Assembly (NCBI RefSeq): GCF_007670255.1
Contig: NZ_SZVS01000012.1
Span: 62,001 to 126,000 of the forward strand
Origin: Paenarthrobacter nicotinovorans
GTDB taxonomy: Bacteria > Actinomycetota > Actinomycetes > Actinomycetales > Micrococcaceae
Length of the DNA: 64,000 nt
Reading direction: 5' to 3'
Shown here: in pieces, positions 57,608 to 64,000 of the stretch
Position numbering within the stretch: the stretch's first letter is position 1
Layout of the letters: each line of letters opens with the position of its first letter
Program-made: the position numbers and the translations under genes
The notes under the pieces: generated by a model
What the model saw: the letters and a program-made list of their open reading frames with translations, nothing else
What the model was told of the DNA's origin: nothing
Databases searched by the model: none

Positions 57608-58579
57608 CAGAACCCGTCAACGTCGACATCCAAACACCTCAAGGCAGTGTGCATGTTGGCCATGCCTTTATAGCCGCGCGACGGGGCGTCACAACCACCA
57701 GCTTCAATTACGACGCGGACTTCCTCGGCCGACCGGATTCCTACGCCATTGATCCAGCCCTCCCAATTAAACGGGGCAGCCACTCAGTCAGGGGACTTCC
57801 GGGGGCATTCGCGGATGCATCCCCTGACCTTTGGGGCCGACACATAGTGACCAAAAGACTCCAGGCCGAATCGCGTCAGCTTGGCAAGAGCCCGCGCACC
57901 TTAACTGACAGGGACTTTCTGCTGGGTGTGTCGGACCTGACGCGGCAAGGCGCCCTGCAATTTCGGATTGGGGACGAACCACATCTGAGTGAGGGAACGG
58001 ACGTGCCCAAACTCGTTCAACTGCCGGAACTCCGGCAAGCCGCTGATGACGTCGAGGTGGATCCCGACAATCTTGGCCGATCGCAACGGCGGGCAACGGA
58101 TCGGTTATGTCTCCGCCATGACCATGCTTTCGGAGCAGGACGGCGGCCACGGCGATTATCTGGATCTTTTGGATGTCATCGATGAGAATTCGGAGAATCC
58201 CGATGCTGACCGCGAACAGCTGTTTCGAAGGATCGCGTTCAACGTCGTCGTGAACAACACTGATGACCATCTGCGCAATCACGGTTTTCTCCGGGGCCGC
58301 AACGGGTGGCGCCTCGCCCCGGCCTTCGATGTCAATCCAAATCCGGACGTCAATGGCGAACGCGCCACATCCATCGATGGCGCCACCAAGCGTGACGAAG
58401 CCATGCGGGCACCGCTAGGCGTCTCTGAATACTTTGTCGACGTGGATAAGCGGGATGAGATCTTGGACGCCATCCACCGTTCCGTGGCCAAATGGCAGGA
58501 CGCCGCAGATGCCTGCCGCATCCCTACGGTCGAGATCGACTTGTTCACGCCACTGTTCGGCAGGCTTCCAAGGACCTGA
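57604..58579 (+). pseudogene. hipA: hipA toxin kinase, internally deleted and frameshifted
   Basis: The first frame (57604 to about 58065) encodes the HipA N-terminal domain, up to LPELRQAADDVEVDPDN. The sequence then jumps to a different frame (from about 58074), resuming as DRNGGQRIGYVSAMTML and continuing through the kinase catalytic loop NNTDDHLRNHGF and DVNPNPD to the stop at 58579. The HipA segment that normally lies between (phosphate-binding GGxRPKA stretch, ATP lysine and start of the RFDR motif, about 65-75 residues) is missing. The deletion is not a multiple of three, so no kinase can be made. HipA kinases normally phosphorylate GltX and arrest growth. Confidence 0.88.
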
Positions 58580-58598
58580 CCGAACTCCCGCGCCGTTC

Positions 58599-58645
58599 AT
58601 GGACAGTTGCACAGCCACTCCCGAAGTCGGGATGCGATTGTCCAT
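58599..58645. terminator. Hairpin downstream of hipA remnant
   Basis: Outer arms ATGGACA (58599) and TGTCCAT (58639-58645) surround an inner CCCGAAGTCGGG (58620-58631). It may be a terminator; there is no long T-run. Confidence 0.5.
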
Positions 58646-58681
58646 TTCGGCGCTCGTCGGGTTGTGTCAGGATCAGGGATC

Positions 58682-58912
58682 ATGAGCTTCCCTCTCTTCC
58701 ACGATCCCTTGCAAGGCACCGTCACTGTTGACGTCCAGCCCGTGCGTGATCCCCAGATCCACCGCCCCTCCCGCGCCGCCACGCAGGCGCCACGGTCGTC
58801 AACCCACGGGACAAGGACGCCCCGCAGCGCACGTCAGCGGGAAGTAGCAAAGGTTGCCGATGACCTCCGCGCGCTGATGGCGAGGACTACCCTCAACGGA
58901 ACGCCGCGTTAA
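58682..58912 (+). CDS. Hypothetical 76-residue protein
   Basis: A short frame starting at ATG 58682 with AGGG just upstream. The protein has an Arg/Ser/Thr-rich middle and a helical C-terminus (AKVADDLRALMARTT). It ends 30 bases before the DUF72 gene. No family recognised; it could be a chance frame. Confidence 0.5.
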   Translation: MSFPLFHDPLQGTVTVDVQPVRDPQIHRPSRAATQAPRSSTHGTRTPRSARQREVAKVADDLRALMARTTLNGTPR

Positions 58913-58942
58913 GAAGCTGCCCAGAAGGGGTACATCCTCACC

Positions 58943-59674
58943 ATGGGCATCCACATCGGCACATCGGGCTGGAGTTACGACCACTGGGAGAACGTGCTCT
59001 ATCCGCCGGGCCTTCCCGCTGCCAAGCGCCTGTCCCACTACACAGCACGATTTAACACAGTCGAGCTGAATGCCAGTTTCTACCGCTGGCCCCGCGACAC
59101 CACCTTCGCAGGTTGGCGGGAAAGGCTGCCGGCGGGATTCGCCATGTCCGTCAAAGCGCCGCGCGGACTGACGCACGCCAAGAAGCTGTACAGCCCCGAG
59201 GTATGGGTGGAACGCATCGAGCGATGCTGGCACGAACTCGGTGACAAAAGGGCCGTCCTGCTGGCGCAGTTGCCGCCTGATTTTGCCCGCGATGATGCCC
59301 GGCTCGACTACTTCCTGGCCGCCCTTCCCCATTGGATCCGCGTCGCCGTCGAGTTCCGCCACGACAGCTGGGACCACCCCGATGTGTACGCGCTCCTGGA
59401 ACGCCACCAGGCCGCCTACTGCATCATGAGCGGCGCCAACCTGCCATGCATCCTCCGCGCCACCGCCCCGTTCGTCTACATCCGCATGCACGGCCCGGAC
59501 CACCAGCACCTCTACGGGGGCTCCTACTCAGAGGACGATTTGAGGTGGTGGGCGGACAGGATCCGCGAGTGGAGCGGCTCCGGCAAGGATGTTTACGTCT
59601 ACTTCAACAACGACGGCGGTGGTAACGCCGTGCGAAACGCTGACACTCTGCGGTGGCTGCTTGGGGTCAACTGA
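58943..59674 (+). CDS. DUF72 domain-containing protein
   Basis: A 243-residue TIM-barrel protein with the DUF72 signatures IGTSGWSYDHWENVLYP, NTVELNASFYRWP, SVKAPRGLTH, VAVEFRHDSW and YVYFNNDGGGNAV. Function unknown; members have been linked to nucleic-acid related roles. ATG 58943 gives MGIHIGTSGW. Confidence 0.93.
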   Translation: MGIHIGTSGWSYDHWENVLYPPGLPAAKRLSHYTARFNTVELNASFYRWPRDTTFAGWRERLPAGFAMSVKAPRGLTHAKKLYSPEVWVERIERCWHELGDKRAVLLAQLPPDFARDDARLDYFLAALPHWIRVAVEFRHDSWDHPDVYALLERHQAAYCIMSGANLPCILRATAPFVYIRMHGPDHQHLYGGSYSEDDLRWWADRIREWSGSGKDVYVYFNNDGGGNAVRNADTLRWLLGVN

Positions 59675-59766
59675 CGCAACCACTAGTTTGCACCAAGGGG
59701 CATTCAGGCCTGACAATGGCCCTGCAATTATTCCACTCATTTGTTTTATTCGTCGAGGAGTAAGTC

Positions 59767-60228
59767 ATGAGAAGGTTGAAGAAGGCCATAGCCACTGTGG
59801 CAGGGATTTCCGCAGTGCTCGCGGCGGGGTTATTGAGCGCCGGGCCGGCCCAAGCCTCCGGGGTCACGCATCAAGGATGCACCGCATACGTCTACCGATA
59901 CGGAGGATATTCCAGTTGTGTGGGCCTGATCCAGAGATCCCTCAACGGAATCGCGTCAGTCCGAGGCGGCGCCTACGGCGGTTACCAGCTCGCCGTGGAC
60001 AATTCCTTCGGCTACAACACTGACACCAACGTCACCCGCTTTCAAAGGTATACAGGCATCACCGCCGATGGCATCGTCGGCAACAATACGTGGTACCAGC
60101 TATGCCGCTATGCGGGCTCCTACTCCATGTACGGGCGCGATGCCTGGTATGCGGCTTACGGCGCCGGGTGCATCGTAGAGGTACCTGTAGGCACCGGAGG
60201 GGGTTACTACAACATCTCCCGCTACTAA
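59767..60228 (+). CDS. Secreted peptidoglycan-binding domain protein
   Basis: A 153-residue exported protein: basic N-terminus, signal helix, and a cleavage site near AQA-SG. The mature domain is a PG_binding_1 fold with SCVGLIQRSLNGI and FGYNTDTNVTRFQRYTGITADGIVGNNTW, the expected pattern. Four cysteines may form two disulfides. Tyr and Gly are very abundant at the C-terminus. No catalytic domain. GAGGAGTAAGTC precedes ATG 59767; a hairpin follows. Confidence 0.88.
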   Translation: MRRLKKAIATVAGISAVLAAGLLSAGPAQASGVTHQGCTAYVYRYGGYSSCVGLIQRSLNGIASVRGGAYGGYQLAVDNSFGYNTDTNVTRFQRYTGITADGIVGNNTWYQLCRYAGSYSMYGRDAWYAAYGAGCIVEVPVGTGGGYYNISRY

Positions 60229-60283
60229 CCCTCTCCCGCCCGGAGCTTCGCCACCAGGAACACCCCTGGCATCCATTGCTTGC

Positions 60284-60329
60284 GCCGGAGGCTTTGGAGC
60301 AACCCAATCCGGGCACCCAAGCCTCCGGC
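60284..60329 (+). terminator. Hairpin after the peptidoglycan-binding gene
   Basis: Perfect 11-bp stem GCCGGAGGCTT / AAGCCTCCGGC with a 24-base loop, followed by ATTATT, between convergent genes. Confidence 0.75.
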
Positions 60330-60376
60330 ATTATTGGAGCACAATATTGCCCGGCGGCAGTTGACCCCCGTGGCAG

Positions 60377-60838
60377 CTATGCCAAGCGGGCGCGCACGAT
60401 CTCGCTGACGGTCTTGCCATCAAAGCGTCCCGCAACCTTTGCGGTGACAGGCTTCATGACAGCACCGATGGACCGCATGGAGAGTTCCTGGCCTTCAGCT
60501 TTCAAGGCACTAATGGCCTCGTCCACGATCGCCTCTACCTCTTCACGCGTCAGCGCTTTGGGAAGGTACGCCTCGATGATCTCGGCCTCTGCGACTTCGG
60601 CCGCCGCACGGTCAGCCTCCCCCGCCTCGGTGTAGATCCTTGCCGTATCCCGCCGCTTCGCGGCCTCCTTCTGCAGCAGCGAGGTGACCTGGGCGTCGTC
60701 GAGCTCTACCGGCGTCTTGCCTGACTTTTCGCGGGTGGTGATTTCACCCAGGACGTTGCGAACCGTAGTCAGGGCGACTTTGTTGCCTGCCTTCATGTGG
60801 TCAACTACGTCGGCCTTCAAGCGTTCTTTGAGTGTCAT
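60377..60838 (-). CDS. GatB/YqeY domain-containing protein
   Basis: A 153-residue YqeY-type protein (MTLKERLKADVVDHMKAGNK-like start, YLPKALTREEVEAIVDEAI middle), related to the tail domain of the tRNA amidotransferase GatB. It may bind tRNA; role unproven. ATG 60838 has GAGGAGAGTC upstream; the open frame continues to 61063 without family resemblance. Confidence 0.92.
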   Translation of the reverse strand: MTLKERLKADVVDHMKAGNKVALTTVRNVLGEITTREKSGKTPVELDDAQVTSLLQKEAAKRRDTARIYTEAGEADRAAAEVAEAEIIEAYLPKALTREEVEAIVDEAISALKAEGQELSMRSIGAVMKPVTAKVAGRFDGKTVSEIVRARLA

Positions 60839-60928
60839 GACTCTCCTCGATCGGGTTTCCTCCTGCCATCTTTCCAGCAGATGCCCTCGGGGGTTCAATA
60901 TCCCGGATTTGATGCTTGCGGTCTGAAT

Positions 60929-60949
60929 AATAAGCATGCTTAGCTTATT
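60929..60949. promoter_or_regulatory. 21-bp inverted repeat in the YqeY/DUF3040 divergent gap
   Basis: AATAAGC-N7-GCTTATT, with an internal 12-bp palindrome TAAGCATGCTTA. It sits in the shared promoter region. The binder is unknown. Confidence 0.55.
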
Positions 60950-60979
60950 GGAACACTGAGCTTGGAGGAGGAACCCACT

Positions 60980-61264
60980 ATGCCCCTTTCGGAACGTGAG
61001 CGCCGGGTTCTGCAACAGCTCGAGCGGGAGCTTTTCATCCAGGATCCCGATTTGGCCCGGCAACTGGAATCAGGCGTCCCAGTGCACGGTCCGGTCCAGC
61101 CCCGCGTCCGTGACGTCATGGCAGCCGCTTTAGGAGTCCTCTTGGTCCTGCTGGCAATCCCGTTGCACGTGGTCCCGCTTGCCCTCGTCGGCGGCTTCCT
61201 TGTGGTCTACGCCGTGGTGTCCCACAAGAAATACAAGAGCCAGTCCCCCTCAAGATTCCTTTGA
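60980..61264 (+). CDS. DUF3040 membrane protein
   Basis: A 94-residue protein starting MPLSERERRVLQQLERELF, the DUF3040 signature, with two hydrophobic stretches (about 46-82). GGAGGAGGAACCC precedes ATG 60980. Its last 15 bases overlap the convergent dehydrogenase. Function unknown. Confidence 0.9.
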   Translation: MPLSERERRVLQQLERELFIQDPDLARQLESGVPVHGPVQPRVRDVMAAALGVLLVLLAIPLHVVPLALVGGFLVVYAVVSHKKYKSQSPSRFL

Positions 61265-62545
61265 TGGCAGCGCCCCGGGTGGAGCCTCCGAGGGAGGTTC
61301 AACCTCCAACGGGCTGCTCACAACCACCTGGGCAGGGCTGTGCAGGAGATAGCCGTTAAGCCACGAAAACAGTGCCCGGATCTTTTGCTGCAGCCCGGAC
61401 AACAGTGCCAGGTGGACCAAGAGCCACGACAAGAACGCGAAGACACCTTGCAACTGGATGCGCTTCCGGCCAAGTTCAGCCACGGCAGCGCCGCGACCCA
61501 CCATTGCCATGTACCCCTTGTCCAGGTAGCGGAATGGCGTCCGGCTGCCCCCGCTGAGGTCCGCGAGGATGTTCTTTGCCGCCCACTTTCCGGCCTGCTG
61601 CGCGACTGAACCCAGCTGCGGAAGTTTGGCCCCGGTCGAGTCCGTGATGTTGGCGGCATCCCCGATGACATATACACCCTCTGCATCTGGCGCAGTCAGG
61701 TCCGGGTTGACGTCGATCCGTCCGCCCCTACCCTGGGCAAGCCCTGAGCCAGCAATGATGTCACCGGCCTTCAGGCCCCCGGCCCACACCACAATCTGCC
61801 CCGGAACGGAGCTTCCGTTAGCCAACGTCACGCCGTCGCGCCGGACCTCGGTGACCCCCACACCCATGTGAAGTTGAACGCCCACCTTCTTCAAATGCTC
61901 AGTGGCGTACTTCTGGGACTTGGACGAGAACATGGTCAGCACGCTGGGAACCATGTCCACCAGATGTACCCGGCAACGGGCCGCAAGCTCAGATGAAAAG
62001 TACTTCTGCACGACGTACTTGACGTTTTCAGCCATGGCTCCGGCGGTTTCAACACCGGTCGGACCGCCGCCAACCACCACCACGTCCACGGACATGTCCG
62101 GATTTCCATCGGCCTCATCCAACAGCCGGGTGAGCCCGGCCCCAAGCCTGGTGGCGTCCGTGACGGAATACAGGGGGAACGCCAGCTCTTCCGCACCCGG
62201 GGTATTGAAGAAGTTAGGGACAGCCCCCACGGCCAGGACCAATACTTCGGCCTTCAGGGTCTGGCCATCGGCCGTCGTGACGGTCCGTTGTGCTGCGTCC
62301 ACGGATTCCACTGTGGCGGTGAGGACCTTGACCGTTTTAAGGCGACGGAACACCGAGCGCAGTGGCCGTGCAATGGCCGCCACCCCTATCTGGGAGGTAG
62401 CAACCTGATAGAGGAGGGGCTGGAACTGGTGGTAGTTGTTCGAGTCGATGAGCAAGACCTGTACACCCTTGCGGCCGAGTTCCTTGGCTGCCGCAACGCC
62501 CGCGAAACCGCCACCGACCACAATGACCTGGTATGTGTCCTTCAT
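61250..62545 (-). CDS. NDH-2-type NADH dehydrogenase / FAD oxidoreductase
   Basis: A 431-residue type II NADH dehydrogenase-like flavoprotein that would pass electrons from NADH to quinone at the membrane face without proton pumping. It has the FAD site VIVVGGGFAGVAAAKELG, NNYHQFQPLLYQVAT, the NADH site VVVVGGGPTGVETAGAMAE and YVIGDAAN. The C-terminal hydrophobic helix (FAFLSWLLVHLALLSG) fits membrane attachment. ATG 62545 is correct; the frame runs far upstream without resemblance. Confidence 0.93.
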   Translation of the reverse strand: MKDTYQVIVVGGGFAGVAAAKELGRKGVQVLLIDSNNYHQFQPLLYQVATSQIGVAAIARPLRSVFRRLKTVKVLTATVESVDAAQRTVTTADGQTLKAEVLVLAVGAVPNFFNTPGAEELAFPLYSVTDATRLGAGLTRLLDEADGNPDMSVDVVVVGGGPTGVETAGAMAENVKYVVQKYFSSELAARCRVHLVDMVPSVLTMFSSKSQKYATEHLKKVGVQLHMGVGVTEVRRDGVTLANGSSVPGQIVVWAGGLKAGDIIAGSGLAQGRGGRIDVNPDLTAPDAEGVYVIGDAANITDSTGAKLPQLGSVAQQAGKWAAKNILADLSGGSRTPFRYLDKGYMAMVGRGAAVAELGRKRIQLQGVFAFLSWLLVHLALLSGLQQKIRALFSWLNGYLLHSPAQVVVSSPLEVEPPSEAPPGALPSKES

Positions 62546-62680
62546 GCGAGCAACATACTTCACTGTCGGTCCAGGCAACAGAGGCTCCCGAACCGCCGTC
62601 GTGCGTTTATTCTCTGGACCGGTGGGTACGCAGTGGGTAGTGTTCTGCAATTCGGCAACGCACGCGAAAGGGGTGGCTTT

Positions 62681-63457
62681 GTGAACGAGGACGGTCTGAC
62701 GGACGCCGTGCAGGAGGCCGGTGCCGTGGAATTGTTGCTGGTCCGGCATGGTGAGAGCGAAGGAAACGTGGCCGCCACCGAGGCCCGGTTGGCGGGAGCG
62801 GAGATCATCGACGTGCCCGCGAGGGACCCGGACGTAAATCTCTCGGGCACGGGCCAGGACCAAGCCAAGGCTTTGGGGACCGCGCTGGCCCGCATCGCCG
62901 AGGACCTGCGACCGGACGCTGTGGTGTCCTCCCCGTACGCACGCGCCAGGCAGACGGCGGAAATCGCCGTCGAAACTGCAGGGTGGCCCGTGAAGGTACT
63001 CACCGACGAGCGCCTCCGTGACAGGGAATTGGGCATTCTGGACAGGCTGACGAGCCTCGGCGTGAAGAACCGCTACCCCGATGAATTCGAGCGCCGTGCG
63101 TGGCTGGGCAAGCTGTACTACCGGCCGCCCGGAGGTGAGTCCTGGGCGGATGTGGCCCTGCGTCTTCGCTCGGTCCTGGACGAACTCAACACCCTGGGAA
63201 CAGGCCAACGGGTGATGCTGGTCTGTCACGATGCTGTGATCCTCCTGGTCCGCTACGTGCTGGAGGGCATGTCGGAAGACGAAATCCTGGACCTCGCCGC
63301 CACCACATCAGTGCTCAATGCCTCCATCACGCGATACGTGCGCCCCACCGGGTCCGGGCCTTGGGAACTGGAGAGTTTCAACGTTGCCGACCACCTGACA
63401 GAGCAAGGTGTTACTGTCACCGAACACGCCGGGGATGCCAGTGTCCACCCGCAGTGA
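62681..63457 (+). CDS. Histidine phosphatase family protein
   Basis: A 258-residue phosphoglycerate mutase-like phosphatase. The catalytic motif LLLVRHGESEGN and the second His in MLVCHDAVILL are present, with SSPYARARQTAEIA between. Start GTG 62681 follows AAAGGGG. Its last 23 bases overlap the next gene, implying coupling. Substrate unknown. Confidence 0.92.
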   Translation: MNEDGLTDAVQEAGAVELLLVRHGESEGNVAATEARLAGAEIIDVPARDPDVNLSGTGQDQAKALGTALARIAEDLRPDAVVSSPYARARQTAEIAVETAGWPVKVLTDERLRDRELGILDRLTSLGVKNRYPDEFERRAWLGKLYYRPPGGESWADVALRLRSVLDELNTLGTGQRVMLVCHDAVILLVRYVLEGMSEDEILDLAATTSVLNASITRYVRPTGSGPWELESFNVADHLTEQGVTVTEHAGDASVHPQ

Positions 63458-64000
63458 ACCCACCCTGGTCACTCCATCGCTTCTGCGGGACTGGCCGCTC
63501 CCGGCCCCCGGCGACGATAAGTACTCGCGGGGAGCGGTCCTAGTCATCGGCGGAGCACGGGCAACCCCGGGAGCGGCCATTCTTGCCGGGACTGCGGCGC
63601 TGCGTGCGGGGGCCGGCAAAATCACGTTGGCCGTTGCCGAATCCGCCGCGGTCCAGGTGGGCGTTGCGCTGCCGGAGTGCGGTTCGATCGGGCTGCCGGA
63701 AACGGCTGGCGGTTCGCTGACGGGCGAGGGGCTGGACGTGATCTCCACCTATCTGGAACGCGCCGACACCCTGCTGGTCGGCCCTGGCTTGGACGACCCT
63801 GATCTCGCCGAGACCCTGCTTCGGACCCTGTTGGAACGGGAGGAAGCCGACGGCGGCGCGAACGCCGACCGGGGTCCCGCCGTCGTTCTTGACGCCTATG
63901 CCCTCGGAGCGCTCGCGAAGGTGGAGGACCGACTCGAACCGTGGCGCGGCCGCCTGATCCTCACCCCGAACCCTACCGAGGCCGGGGTCCTGCTTGGCAA
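63435..64000 (+). CDS. nnrD: ADP-dependent NAD(P)H-hydrate dehydratase (partial, cut by window end)
   Basis: The frame from ATG 63435 is open to the end of the window (188 codons). It shows KYSRGAVLVIGGARATPGAA, AALRAGAGKITLAVAE, TLLVGPGLDD and LTPNPTEAGVLLG, typical of the YjeF/CARKD C-terminal kinase fold. The enzyme repairs damaged (hydrated) NADH and NADPH. GTG 63441 is an alternative start. It lacks an N-terminal epimerase domain. Confidence 0.88.
   Translation, partial: MPVSTRSEPTLVTPSLLRDWPLPAPGDDKYSRGAVLVIGGARATPGAAILAGTAALRAGAGKITLAVAESAAVQVGVALPECGSIGLPETAGGSLTGEGLDVISTYLERADTLLVGPGLDDPDLAETLLRTLLEREEADGGANADRGPAVVLDAYALGALAKVEDRLEPWRGRLILTPNPTEAGVLLG

Noticed and set aside
57604..58579. 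Programmed frameshift to make one HipA protein
   Set aside because: Joining the frames still leaves out the conserved middle of HipA, and no slippery sequence is seen, so deletion is the better reading.

Overview
The window is a high-GC actinobacterial chromosome segment. Gene content and synteny (DtxR-type IdeR, XPB helicase pair, groEL next to DUF3263 and LytR_C genes, DUF3027 next to a CspB-like protein, DUF3040, DUF4193, a lone WXG100 protein) point to Micrococcaceae, most likely Arthrobacter or Paenarthrobacter. That assignment is inference; no rRNA marker is present. I see no tRNA, rRNA, CRISPR, phage or intact transposon. Most genes are housekeeping or catabolic, packed with short gaps.

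Layout. 0-5 kb: M23 peptidase under a c-di-AMP riboswitch, ideR, serC, DUF3027 and a CspB-like protein. 5-9.3 kb: helicase-associated protein and XPB helicase. 9.5-12 kb: membrane protein and multicopper oxidase. 12.3-14 kb: divergent lysG-lysE. 14-16.7 kb: two-component system and a WXG100 protein. 16.7-21.3 kb (minus): RNase HI-DUF4440 fusion, groEL with two CIRCE operators, cold-shock protein, LytR_C protein, DUF3263. 21.4-23.2 kb: ung and an iron-box-controlled siderophore-interacting protein. 23.2-28.8 kb (minus): thrE, two Fem-like aminoacyltransferases, Nudix hydrolase, cytoplasmic non-specific endonuclease. 28.9-35.2 kb (minus): gcvP-gcvT-gcvH-sdaA behind a tandem glycine riboswitch. 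35.3-42.6 kb: TetR/MFS pair, cyclodeaminase-like protein, M20 amidohydrolase, CPYC flavoprotein with an XRE-cupin regulator, and an XRE regulator divergent from a methionine aminopeptidase. 42.7-46.4 kb: agmatine-to-putrescine operon aguB-aguA-permease with two matching operators. 46.5-49.8 kb: AMIN-like secreted protein, DUF4193, lhgO, DUF805.

50-57.2 kb holds a compact catabolic operon (acyl-CoA ligase, MHS transporter, MaoC hydratase, acyl-CoA dehydrogenase, amidohydrolase, SDR) divergent from a MarR regulator. This family set matches phenylpropanoid/hydroxycinnamate (Cou/Phd-type) pathways. It is followed by a hipB antitoxin gene next to a hipA that has lost its middle and its frame, then DUF72, a secreted peptidoglycan-binding protein, GatB/YqeY, DUF3040, an NDH-2-like dehydrogenase, a histidine phosphatase, and an NAD(P)HX dehydratase cut by the window end.

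The most distinctive signals are regulatory and repeat-based: two riboswitches, tandem CIRCE sites, long perfect palindromes lying on promoters of apparently leaderless genes, a 32-bp-period repeat found at two distant loci, a 4 x 17-bp tandem array at the 3' end of maoC, and the internally deleted hipA.
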